Shown piece after piece: positions 43,143 through 51,549 of a stretch of DNA of 64,000 nucleotides. The notes under the pieces are model-generated. The model saw only the letters and a list, made by a program, of their open reading frames with translations, made no database searches and was not told where the DNA came from. The stretch covers positions 1 through 64,000 of the forward strand of contig JAZKZO010000003.1 in NCBI GenBank assembly GCA_045612665.1, given 5' to 3'. The DNA comes from RGIG2000 sp045612665 (GTDB taxonomy: Bacteria; Bacillota; Clostridia; Oscillospirales; CAG-272). The stretch's first letter is position 1, and every line of letters starts with the position of its first letter. Position numbers and translations under genes: made by a program.

Positions 43143-45643
43143 AAAAGCTTCTTATTGTAGACGGTAACAGCATTCTCAACCGTGCTTTTTACGGCATAAG
43201 ACCTCTTTCCAACAAGGAAGGAATTCCTACGAATGCAGTTTACGGAATGCTCACGATTTTAAAAAGACATCTTGATAGCTTGAAGCCCGACTATGCAGTT
43301 GTGGCTTTTGACCTGCGCGCCAAAACCTTCAGACACAAGGCGTGCGACTTCTACAAGGCGAATAGAAAGCCTATGCCCGAGGACCTTGCTATTCAGCTTC
43401 CCTATGCCAAGGAAGCGGTAAAATCGCTCGGATTTAACGTTGTAGAGCTTGAGGGATACGAGGCGGATGACGTTATCGGAACTGTTTCTCGCATCGCTAT
43501 GAAGGATATGGACGTTCACTCCTATATTCTTACAGGAGATAGAGATTCTCTTCAGCTTATAAACGCGTCCTGCTCCGTTATTCTCGTTAAAACTAAAGAG
43601 GATATTCTTTACGATACGGACAAGTTTATCGAGGACTTTGGAGTTACTCCTACTCAATTTATAGACGTGAAGGCTATTATGGGTGATTCCTCTGACAACA
43701 TTCCAGGAATTGCTGGAATTGGCGAAAAGGGAGCTTTCAAGCTTATTTCCGACTTTGGCTCACTTGATGAAATATACGAAAAATATAAAGATTCGTCCAT
43801 TTCAGAGGGCTTAAAGACGAAAATTGAAAACGGAAAGGAAATGGCATTCGTTTCAAGATTTCTCGCTACAATTATTTGCGATGCGCCTATTGGAAAGGAA
43901 ATTCCCGATTTCGAATATCGCGGTATCGACGCTGAGCTTGCCTCTAACCTTTTCTTAAAGCTTGAATTCGAAAGCCTTTTAAAGAAATTCAACATAGAAT
44001 TTGATCCGTCTAAAAGAAGCGAAATTCGCGACGGAATTGATAGCTCATCTATGAAGAATGCATTCTCTATCGGTGCGCTTGACGACATTAAAAACGAGCT
44101 TGTATCGATTTATTATCACGATGAAAAGCTCTACATTTATACTAATAAGTATAACTTCTTCTATGAAGGCGATGATTTCGCACAATTTTTAAAAAATAAC
44201 AAAATCATTTGCCATGATATTAAGGCTTGGTCAAGGGATTATAAATTTGACTGTGTATTTGATACTATGCTTGCATCGTATCTCGTATCGCCCTCCGACT
44301 CCTCATACGGTCTTGATAGCCTTTGCATTAAATATCTTGGCACTGAATTCAAGCCTGAGCACGGTGCACAGCTCATTTACGAGCTTTATCGCGTGCTAGA
44401 CGAGGAGCTTGAAAAAATAGATGCAAAGAAAATTCTCACCGATATTGAAATTCCTCTTGCAAGAGTCCTTTCTTCAATGGAAAAGGAAGGCTTTTTGGTT
44501 GACACCGAGGGTCTTAAGTCATATTCCGAGGTGCTTTCCTCAATGGCTGAGGATTTTAAGCAAAGAATTTATATGCTTGCCGGTGAGGAATTCAACATAA
44601 ATTCTCCAAAGCAGCTTGGCGAGGTTCTCTTTGAGAAAATGGGTCTATCCCACGGTAAAAAGAACAAAAACGGATACTCTACCGATGCCCACGTTTTAGA
44701 GGAATTGCGCTCTGAATCGCCTATTATAGACGAGATTTTGGAATATAGACAAATTATGAAGCTCAAAAGCACCTATTGTGAGGGACTTTTGAAGGTTGCC
44801 GGCTCTGACGGTAGAATCCACTCTACATTCAACCAAACCGTTACTGTTACGGGCAGACTTTCCTCGTCCGAGCCTAATTTGCAAAACATTCCGATAAGAA
44901 CTGAGCTTGGTAAGCAATTTAGAAAATATTTCATTCCCAAAAATGATGATTACGTTTTGATTGATGCCGACTATTCTCAAATCGAGTTAAAGGTTCTTGC
45001 GCATCTTTCCGGTGATGTAAATATGATTTATGCCTTTAATTCGGGCATGGATATTCATACGATGACCGCCTCACAGGTGTTCAATATACCTGCCGAGATG
45101 ATTACTCCTGAGCTAAGAAAGCGCGCAAAGGCGGTAAACTTCGGTATTGTTTACGGAATTGGCGACTTCTCCCTAGCAAAGGACCTTCATATTACTAAAA
45201 AGGAAGCAAAGAATTACATTGACAGTTATTTCGCAACTTATCCCGACGTACACGCGTATATTCAAGGCTTGATTGAGGGCGCAAAGGAAAAGGGATATGC
45301 TGAAACTATGTTTGGACGTCGCAGATATATTCCGGAGCTTCAATCTAAAAACTTTAACATTCGTGCCTTTGGTGAGCGAGTTGCAATGAACTCCCCTATC
45401 CAAGGAAGTGCAGCCGATATAATTAAAATTGCCATGATAAGAGTTCAAAAGGCTCTTGAAGATGCTAAAATCGATGCAAAGCTTATTCTTCAGGTACACG
45501 ACGAGCTTATAATCGAGGCACATTCATCCTGCGCCGATATTGCAAAAGAAATTCTTCAAAGAGAAATGGAGAGCGCAACCAAGCTTCTTGCCCCATTAAC
45601 TGCCGATACCGGCGTTGGCAAAACTTGGCTTGACGCAAAATAA
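43139..45643 (+). CDS. polA: DNA polymerase I
   Basis: The 834-residue protein has a 5'-3' exonuclease domain (LLIVDGNSILNRAFYGI, YILTGDRDSLQLI, GDSSDNIPGIAGIGEKGA). A polymerase domain follows with VLIDADYSQIELKVLAHLSG, RAKAVNFGIVYGIG and QVHDELIIEA. The middle proofreading domain is shortened and lacks the DxE of motif 1 (the segment reads SIYYHDEKLYIY), so 3'-5' editing is probably lost, as in Bacillus. It fills repair gaps and removes RNA primers. Confidence 0.96.
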   Translation: MKKLLIVDGNSILNRAFYGIRPLSNKEGIPTNAVYGMLTILKRHLDSLKPDYAVVAFDLRAKTFRHKACDFYKANRKPMPEDLAIQLPYAKEAVKSLGFNVVELEGYEADDVIGTVSRIAMKDMDVHSYILTGDRDSLQLINASCSVILVKTKEDILYDTDKFIEDFGVTPTQFIDVKAIMGDSSDNIPGIAGIGEKGAFKLISDFGSLDEIYEKYKDSSISEGLKTKIENGKEMAFVSRFLATIICDAPIGKEIPDFEYRGIDAELASNLFLKLEFESLLKKFNIEFDPSKRSEIRDGIDSSSMKNAFSIGALDDIKNELVSIYYHDEKLYIYTNKYNFFYEGDDFAQFLKNNKIICHDIKAWSRDYKFDCVFDTMLASYLVSPSDSSYGLDSLCIKYLGTEFKPEHGAQLIYELYRVLDEELEKIDAKKILTDIEIPLARVLSSMEKEGFLVDTEGLKSYSEVLSSMAEDFKQRIYMLAGEEFNINSPKQLGEVLFEKMGLSHGKKNKNGYSTDAHVLEELRSESPIIDEILEYRQIMKLKSTYCEGLLKVAGSDGRIHSTFNQTVTVTGRLSSSEPNLQNIPIRTELGKQFRKYFIPKNDDYVLIDADYSQIELKVLAHLSGDVNMIYAFNSGMDIHTMTASQVFNIPAEMITPELRKRAKAVNFGIVYGIGDFSLAKDLHITKKEAKNYIDSYFATYPDVHAYIQGLIEGAKEKGYAETMFGRRRYIPELQSKNFNIRAFGERVAMNSPIQGSAADIIKIAMIRVQKALEDAKIDAKLILQVHDELIIEAHSSCADIAKEILQREMESATKLLAPLTADTGVGKTWLDAK

Positions 45644-45644
45644 T

Positions 45645-46514
45645 ATGAAATATACTATTTTAGCCCCCGCAAAGGTCAATTTGTATCTTGACGTGCTATC
45701 AAAGCGCGAGGACGGATATCACGAAATTGAGTCTGTTATGCAGTCTGTATCGCTATGCGATAAGATTTCTATTGACATATCCAAGTCAAGCGAGCTTAAA
45801 ATAAGCATAGACGGTACAAGTGATGCTATTGCTTGGGATGAAAAAAATCTCGCTTATAAGGCCTGTAAGCTCTTTGTGAGCGAGGCAAAAATAACAAATT
45901 CTAAAATTGACATTTTCGTTGAAAAAAACATTCCGATTTCCGCAGGAATGGCGGGTGGAAGCACTGATGCAGGCGGTGTTTTGATACTTTTAAATAAAGC
46001 CTTTGGCGAGCCTTTTTCAAGAGAAAGGCTATGTGAGCTTGGTGCAAGGCTCGGTGCTGACGTGCCGTTTTGCATTGTAGGTGGAACTTATCTTTGTAAG
46101 GGAGTTGGCGAGGTGCTCTTGCCTCTTACTCCGTTCAAGGACAAGCTTTTGGTATGCGCTATTGATTCATCAAGCGTTTCTACGCCTGTTGCCTACGGTA
46201 TGCTTGACAAAAAATATGGTACTGATGCCACTTCTTCATCGGACATTAACGCATTTTTGACATATGTAAAAAATGATGATTTAAAAGGGGTTAGTTCCTC
46301 TCTTTTCAACAAGTTTGAGAGTGTTATAATCACTGAAAATCCATCAATTTTAAAAATTAAGGACTTGCTTTTGGAAAACGGAGCGCTCGGCGCTTTAATG
46401 AGTGGAAGCGGTCCGTCCGTTTTTGGTCTGTTCGGGAATGAAACCGACCAAAAAAGAGCCTTTGATGCTCTACAAAAGGAAAAAATTCAAGCTTTTTTAT
46501 GTAAAACTCTTTGA
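45645..46514 (+). CDS. ispE: 4-diphosphocytidyl-2-C-methyl-D-erythritol kinase
   Basis: The 289-residue GHMP kinase has APAKVNLYLDVLSKREDGYHEI, the ATP site PISAGMAGGSTDAGGVL, and a late ALMSGSGPSVFG. It phosphorylates CDP-methylerythritol in the MEP isoprenoid pathway. The start at 45645 is 1 nt after the polA stop and has no clear ribosome binding site, so it likely depends on polA translation. The longer TTG frame (45615) is also without a site. Confidence 0.93.
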   Translation: MKYTILAPAKVNLYLDVLSKREDGYHEIESVMQSVSLCDKISIDISKSSELKISIDGTSDAIAWDEKNLAYKACKLFVSEAKITNSKIDIFVEKNIPISAGMAGGSTDAGGVLILLNKAFGEPFSRERLCELGARLGADVPFCIVGGTYLCKGVGEVLLPLTPFKDKLLVCAIDSSSVSTPVAYGMLDKKYGTDATSSSDINAFLTYVKNDDLKGVSSSLFNKFESVIITENPSILKIKDLLLENGALGALMSGSGPSVFGLFGNETDQKRAFDALQKEKIQAFLCKTL

Positions 46515-46539
46515 TTTTAGATTTTTTTCGATTTTTTTG

Positions 46540-46568
46540 TTGACAAATCTTTAAATAAGATTTATAAT
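46540..46568 (+). promoter_or_regulatory. Promoter of guaB
   Basis: TTGACA (46540-46545), 17-nt spacer, TATAAT (46563-46568): exact consensus, about 48 nt before the start. Confidence 0.9.
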
Positions 46569-46615
46569 AGAAAAAATATTTTATATTTTCGTGATACTTA
46601 CGGAGGAATTCAAAA

Positions 46616-48094
46616 ATGTCTGAAAATCTTTTTGATTACAAGTTTGGACGCGAGGGTATTACATTTGATGATGTATTGCTCGTTCCTGCTAAGAGTGAAA
46701 TCGTTCCTAAAATGGTTACACTCGAAACTCAGCTTACAAAGAAAATTAAGCTTAACATCCCACTTATGAGTGCAGCTATGGACACTGTTACCGAGTCTGC
46801 TCTTGCTATTGCAATTGCTCGTGAGGGTGGTGTTGGTGTTATCCATAAAAACATGCCTATTGAAAAGCAGGTTGAAGAGGTTGAAAGAGTTAAAAGAAGT
46901 GAAAATGGAGTTATTAGAGATCCATTCTTCCTTGCTCCTGACAACACTGTTGCCGAGGCTGACATGCTTATGGCGAAGTATCGCATTTCCGGTGTTCCGA
47001 TTTGCGACAAAAAGGGCAAGCTCGTTGGCATTATCACTAACCGTGATATGAGATTCTTGACCGACCTCAATGTTCCTATTAAGGATCATATGACAAAGAA
47101 GAATCTTATCACTCTCAAAGAGGGTGCTTCAATCGATGATGCAAAGGCTCTTCTCTGCAAGCATAAGATCGAAAAGCTTCCTATCATTGATGATAACGGA
47201 ATGCTCAAGGGTCTTATCACAACAAAGGATATCGAAAAGGCTACAAAATATCCAAATACTGCCCGTGATGAATTCGGCAGACTTCTTTGTGGTGCCGCTA
47301 TCGGTGTTACCGATAACGTAATCGAGCGTGCAGGTGCTCTTCTTAACGCTGGTGCTGACTTCCTCGTTCTCGACTCCGCGCACGGACACTCAAAGAACAT
47401 CGTTGATTGCCTTAAGAAAATCAAGAACGCTTATCCTGATGCACAAATCATTGCAGGTAACATTGCTACTGCAGGTGCTGCACGCGACCTCATCGAGGCT
47501 GGTGCTGATGCAATCAAGGTTGGTATCGGTCCTGGTTCTATTTGTACAACTCGTATCGTTGCAGGTATCGGTGTTCCACAAATCACAGCAATTTTCGACG
47601 CTTATAGCGTTGCAAAGGAATATGGCATTCCTGTTATTGCAGACGGTGGTATCAAGTATAGTGGAGATATCACAAAGGCTGTTGCAGCAGGCGCTAATGT
47701 AATCATGGTTGGTTCTCTTCTCGCAGGATGCGAGGAAAGCCCTGGAGATAGCGAAATTTACCAAGGACGTCAGTTCAAGGTATATCGTGGAATGGGCTCT
47801 CTTGCTTCAATGGAAAAGGGCTCAAAGGACAGATACTTCCAAGAGGGCAACAAGAAGCTTGTTCCTGAGGGAGTTGAGGGCCGTGTTCCTTACAAGGGAC
47901 CACTCGCTGACACTGTTTATCAGCTTATGGGCGGTCTTCGTGCAGGTATGGGCTATTGTGGTAGCCAAACCATCGAAGAGCTTAAGGTTAAGGGTCAATT
48001 TATTAAGATTTCCGGTGCTGGTCTTCGTGAATCTCATCCTCACGACATCAACATCACAAAGGAAGCTCCTAACTATAGCACAAACGGCAACTAA
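46616..48094 (+). CDS. guaB: IMP dehydrogenase
   Basis: The 492-residue protein has a TIM barrel with an inserted pair of CBS domains (about 105-215) and the catalytic loop GIGPGSICTTRIVAG (Cys310). The flap region ends GGLRAGMGYCG. It oxidises IMP to XMP with NAD+, the first step of guanine nucleotide synthesis. GGAGG precedes the ATG. It is a single gene with a strong promoter and terminator; no guanine riboswitch is evident in the short leader. Confidence 0.97.
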   Translation: MSENLFDYKFGREGITFDDVLLVPAKSEIVPKMVTLETQLTKKIKLNIPLMSAAMDTVTESALAIAIAREGGVGVIHKNMPIEKQVEEVERVKRSENGVIRDPFFLAPDNTVAEADMLMAKYRISGVPICDKKGKLVGIITNRDMRFLTDLNVPIKDHMTKKNLITLKEGASIDDAKALLCKHKIEKLPIIDDNGMLKGLITTKDIEKATKYPNTARDEFGRLLCGAAIGVTDNVIERAGALLNAGADFLVLDSAHGHSKNIVDCLKKIKNAYPDAQIIAGNIATAGAARDLIEAGADAIKVGIGPGSICTTRIVAGIGVPQITAIFDAYSVAKEYGIPVIADGGIKYSGDITKAVAAGANVIMVGSLLAGCEESPGDSEIYQGRQFKVYRGMGSLASMEKGSKDRYFQEGNKKLVPEGVEGRVPYKGPLADTVYQLMGGLRAGMGYCGSQTIEELKVKGQFIKISGAGLRESHPHDINITKEAPNYSTNGN

Positions 48095-48098
48095 TATT

Positions 48099-48128
48099 AA
48101 AATCGGGCGAAATTCGCCCGATTTTTTT
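48099..48128 (+). terminator. Terminator of guaB
   Basis: Perfect AAATCGGGCGAA / TTCGCCCGATTTT hairpin plus T run. Confidence 0.92.
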
Positions 48129-48167
48129 ATTTTATGTGAATTTATTATGAAAATTTATTTTAAAGTA

Positions 48168-48196
48168 TTGACTTGCATTTTAAAATGGTTTAAAAT
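48168..48196 (+). promoter_or_regulatory. Promoter of the AI-2E family transporter gene
   Basis: TTGACT (48168-48173), 17-nt spacer, TAAAAT (48191-48196). Confidence 0.75.
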
Positions 48197-48228
48197 AAAC
48201 TTGAAAATTTATAGAATGGAGTATGCCG

Positions 48229-49698
48229 ATGTTCAAAAACTTTAAAAAGAACGAAAAGTACCTCACCATTGCGTTGTATGCTTTTGTCGTTATGGCACTT
48301 TTGATTGCTCTTATTTTTGCATTCATTAACCTCGACAAAATAAACACCGCAATTAGTGGCTTTTTCAAGGCTATTTCAGCATTTATATACGGATTTGTTA
48401 TCGCTTATATTTGTAATCCTATCTATAAGGTTATAAGCAAATACGTATTTAGATTTGTTGATAAAAATAAGCCTAGACCTAAGCTTAAAAAGGCTCTTTC
48501 TCTTCTTTTAACCTATATAATTCTTTTTGCAATAATTACAGTTTTGATTTTTGCAATTGTTCCCGCTATCGTTGATAACCTGTATAACCTTTATACAAAG
48601 CTATCCGAGGCAAGCATTTCAGAGTGGTTTAACAATATAATTGATTCAATTAACGCAAAGTTCCCTGATCTTAACATTAGCATTGACGTAGATGAGGTTT
48701 CAGCAAAAATATTTGCTGCAATTCAAAATATCTTTATCGATGAATCCGGTGACCTTAAAATTGAAAACATTGGAAACTGGGCATCTGCCGTTGTAGGCTT
48801 TGTAATTTCATCAATTGACGTTATCTTCTCTATTATTGTTGGCATTATACTTTCAGTATATTTCTTAATTCACGGCAAAAGAATTGGTGCAAAGCTTCGT
48901 AAAATGCTTGCTGCTACATTCAAAAAGGAAAATTACGATAAAATTATCGATTTTGCAAGATATTCGGATAAAACCTTTGGCAGATATCTTATCGGTACAT
49001 TATCCGACTCGGCGATTGTCGGAATCGTTGTCGGTATTTTGACGGCAATTCTTGGTATGCCATATGCGCCACTTATCGGTGTTATTGTAGGTGTTACAAA
49101 CATAATTCCTTTCTTTGGTCCGTTTATCGGTGCTATTCCGTCCGCTCTTATCATTTTGATTGCAAGCGGAGAGATTTGGAGAGTTATCGTATTTGTTATT
49201 CTTATCGTAATAGTTCAACAGCTTGACGGCAACATTCTTGCTCCACATATAATCGGTGGCTCAGTTGGCTTAACTCCGATTGGAGTAATTGCGGCAGTAA
49301 CAATTTGCTCGCACTTCCTCGGTGTTCTCGGTATGGTTATCGGAGTTCCGCTTTCGGCTGTTCTTGCTTACATTCTCAACAAGATTATTGATAAAAAGCT
49401 CAAAAAGAAAAATCTCCCATCCGACACTACTCTTTATGAAAACGCCGACTTCTTCCAAAGCGAAGAATTCATCAAGGCATCCTTCGACGTTGAGGCTCAG
49501 TCCAGACTCGAAATGAAGGAAGCGGTTGAAAAGGCGAAGGAAAATCTTGAGCTTCACCAAATCGGTATTCACGAGGCCGAGGAGCGTATCACAAACGAAA
49601 AGGGACAGGTTGCAATGGAAGCGCACACCTCTCCTGACGAGGCTTACGTAAACACCGCTGAAATTGATGTTAACACATCTACAAGCGACAATAAATAA
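48229..49698 (+). CDS. AI-2E family transporter
   Basis: The protein has about 489 residues and eight membrane segments. The family mark is the central FGRYLIGTLSDSAIVGIVVG and GVTNIIPFFGPFIGAIPSALI. The homologues move autoinducer-2 or, in some cases, ions; the cargo here is unknown. An acidic C-terminal tail (about 395-489) is unusual in length. The start is set at 48229 since GGAG lies 7 nt before it; the ATG at 48223 is only 1 nt from that site. Confidence 0.88.
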   Translation: MFKNFKKNEKYLTIALYAFVVMALLIALIFAFINLDKINTAISGFFKAISAFIYGFVIAYICNPIYKVISKYVFRFVDKNKPRPKLKKALSLLLTYIILFAIITVLIFAIVPAIVDNLYNLYTKLSEASISEWFNNIIDSINAKFPDLNISIDVDEVSAKIFAAIQNIFIDESGDLKIENIGNWASAVVGFVISSIDVIFSIIVGIILSVYFLIHGKRIGAKLRKMLAATFKKENYDKIIDFARYSDKTFGRYLIGTLSDSAIVGIVVGILTAILGMPYAPLIGVIVGVTNIIPFFGPFIGAIPSALIILIASGEIWRVIVFVILIVIVQQLDGNILAPHIIGGSVGLTPIGVIAAVTICSHFLGVLGMVIGVPLSAVLAYILNKIIDKKLKKKNLPSDTTLYENADFFQSEEFIKASFDVEAQSRLEMKEAVEKAKENLELHQIGIHEAEERITNEKGQVAMEAHTSPDEAYVNTAEIDVNTSTSDNK

Positions 49699-49701
49699 AA
49701 C

Positions 49702-49732
49702 AAAAAAATCGGGATTTTCCCGATTTTTTGTT
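49702..49732 (+). terminator. Terminator after the AI-2E transporter gene
   Basis: Stem AAAAATCGGGA / TCCCGATTTTT with a 3-nt loop, followed by a T run. Confidence 0.9.
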
Positions 49733-49742
49733 TCGAATTTAT

Positions 49743-49764
49743 AAATTTTTGAATTCAAAAATTT
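49743..49764. repeat. 22-nt perfect AT-rich palindrome
   Basis: AAATTTTTGAA / TTCAAAAATTT reads the same on both strands with no loop. It follows the terminator, 100 nt before eno. Related in form to the elements at 465, 17702 and 40560. Confidence 0.5.
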
Positions 49765-49864
49765 GAAAATTTTCCATTTTTTGAAAAATTCGCTTGTCAA
49801 AAGGATTTGTATAATTTTTGTTCTCTTGAAAACAATATTTTTAGAATGTTTTTAGGAGATAATT

Positions 49865-51094
49865 ATGAGTTTAAAAATATGTAAAATAAATGCAAGAGAA
49901 ATAATAGATTCAAGAGGAAATCCAACCGTCGAGGCAACAGTGCTTTTAAGCGACGGTGCGAGGGGTGTTGCCTCTGCTCCATCCGGTGCTTCAACCGGAA
50001 AATTCGAGGCACACGAGCTTCGCGACGGGGGCAAGCGATATATGGGTAAGGGTGTGTTGAGAGCGGTCGAAAATGTCAATACCGTTATTGCATCAAGCCT
50101 TTGCGGATGCGATGCCGACTTCAGAATTGCCGATAATATTATGCGGTCAATAGACGGCACGGATAACAAATCAGCCCTAGGTGCTAACGCGACTTTGGCG
50201 GTTTCGTTAGCTATTGCAAGGGCTTGCGCAAGCTCCTATAAGCTTCCGCTATACAAGCTTTTAGGCGGATCTTTTGCCAGAAGAATTCCTGCACCTATGA
50301 TGAACATTTTAAACGGTGGCGCACACGCGTCAAACAATCTTGACATTCAAGAATTTATGATTGTTCCGATTGGCTTTGAGCATTTCAAGGACGCGCTCCG
50401 TGCCGGATGCGAAATTTATCATTCGCTAAAAAGAATTTTGTCCTCTCATTCTTATTCTGTGTCAGTTGGTGATGAGGGTGGCTTTGCTCCAAATCTCTCA
50501 AGCGAGGACGAGGCGATTGAATTAATTCTCTCGGCTATAAAAACCTCGGGATACACGACTGACAACGTTAAGATTGCGCTAGATATTGCATCGAGCGAGT
50601 GGGTTAAAGGAAGCAAGTATTTTTTACCAAAGGCAAAAGTGGAGCTTTCGAGCGATGATTTGATTGAAAAATGGAAAAGGCTCGTTAATAGCTATCCTAT
50701 AATTTCAATTGAAGATCCTCTCGGTGAAGAGGACTACTCTGCTTGGCAAAAATGCACCTCGGAAATTGGCAAGGACACGATTTTGGTTGGCGACGATTTG
50801 TTTGTAACTAACGAAAGACGCCTAAAATACGGAATCGAAAACGGTCTTGGGGGCGCTATTCTTGTAAAGCCAAATCAAATAGGGACTTTAAGTGAAGCAA
50901 TCGACGTTATAAGGCTCGCCAAGGATAAGGGATATTACACTATAATTTCTCACAGGTCGGGCGAGACAGACGACACATCTATTGCGGACATTGGAGTTGG
51001 ATGCGGAACTGAATTTATAAAGACCGGTGCGCCGTGCCGAATGGAAAGAGTCGCAAAATATAACAGACTCCTTGAAATAGAGGAAGAATTTTAG
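49865..51094 (+). CDS. eno: Enolase
   Basis: The 409-residue protein has an N-terminal REIIDSRGNPTVEATV, the loop SGASTGKFEAHELRD, and GDEGGFAPN. Metal and active residues appear in ISIEDPLGEEDYSAW, GDDLFVTN, LVKPNQIGT and ISHRSGETDDTSIADI. It interconverts 2-phosphoglycerate and phosphoenolpyruvate in glycolysis. AGGAG precedes the ATG. It is slightly shorter than the usual 430 residues. No other glycolytic gene is next to it. Confidence 0.95.
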   Translation: MSLKICKINAREIIDSRGNPTVEATVLLSDGARGVASAPSGASTGKFEAHELRDGGKRYMGKGVLRAVENVNTVIASSLCGCDADFRIADNIMRSIDGTDNKSALGANATLAVSLAIARACASSYKLPLYKLLGGSFARRIPAPMMNILNGGAHASNNLDIQEFMIVPIGFEHFKDALRAGCEIYHSLKRILSSHSYSVSVGDEGGFAPNLSSEDEAIELILSAIKTSGYTTDNVKIALDIASSEWVKGSKYFLPKAKVELSSDDLIEKWKRLVNSYPIISIEDPLGEEDYSAWQKCTSEIGKDTILVGDDLFVTNERRLKYGIENGLGGAILVKPNQIGTLSEAIDVIRLAKDKGYYTIISHRSGETDDTSIADIGVGCGTEFIKTGAPCRMERVAKYNRLLEIEEEF

Positions 51095-51137
51095 GAAAAT
51101 TCTCAATAAATTTAAGGCAAGAAATTAAATTCTTGCC

Positions 51138-51166
51138 TTGACTTTATTATATAAGTATGTTATACT
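51138..51166 (+). promoter_or_regulatory. Promoter of the SRP RNA gene
   Basis: TTGACT (51138-51143), 17-nt spacer, TATACT (51161-51166). A leader of about 45 nt precedes the paired 5' end of the RNA. Confidence 0.75.
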
Positions 51167-51215
51167 ATTAAAGAATTTAGCGCGAGAGCGTTATTTTTAT
51201 AAAATTTGCGAAGAA

Positions 51216-51522
51216 AACAAGTTGTGATGTAAGGTCATACTAGCTGGGGCGGTAGCGGTGCCCTGAACCTGAAATCCGCTATATGCAGGGGTGAACGCTA
51301 ATCTGAGGACTGTTTTTGTGTGGTCTAGCGCCTTAAAGGGGTGTGTTGACGGATGAGTCTTGCGCAATTTTCGGCTGTGAACCGTGTCAGGTGGGGGACC
51401 AAGCAGCACTAAGCAGTTTTGAAAATGTGCCGTGAGGGCGCTTGTTCTGAGCATCCGTTTCTGGTTTGCGCATGTAAAGGCATTTCGAATTTTGGATGTA
51501 TGATCTTACATGACAGCTTGTT
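51216..51522 (+). ncRNA. ffs: Signal recognition particle RNA, large bacterial type
   Basis: The sequence carries the SRP RNA domain IV core GTGTCAGGTGG-GGGA-CCAAGCAGCAC (near 51386-51412) with a GNRA-type GGGA tetraloop. The Alu-like block GGTGCCCTGAACCTG near 51257-51271 is at the 5' side. The outer ends pair over 24 positions with one mismatch (51216-51239 with 51499-51522), forming the long terminal helix, and a T run follows, so the helix also terminates transcription. It sits directly before dnaX, as in Bacillus. No other gene lies in 51095-51549. Confidence 0.92.
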
Positions 51523-51549
51523 TTTATTTTGAATTAGGGGGTTACTATT

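Noticed and set aside
46569..46615. Guanine or other purine riboswitch before guaB
   Set aside because: The leader of about 40 nt is too short and has no purine aptamer motif.
47709..48245. 178-residue plus-strand ORF at the 3' end of guaB
   Set aside because: Another frame of guaB that runs through its terminator.
49270..49800. 176-residue minus-strand ORF over the AI-2E transporter end
   Set aside because: Shadow of the real gene; crosses its terminator and palindrome.
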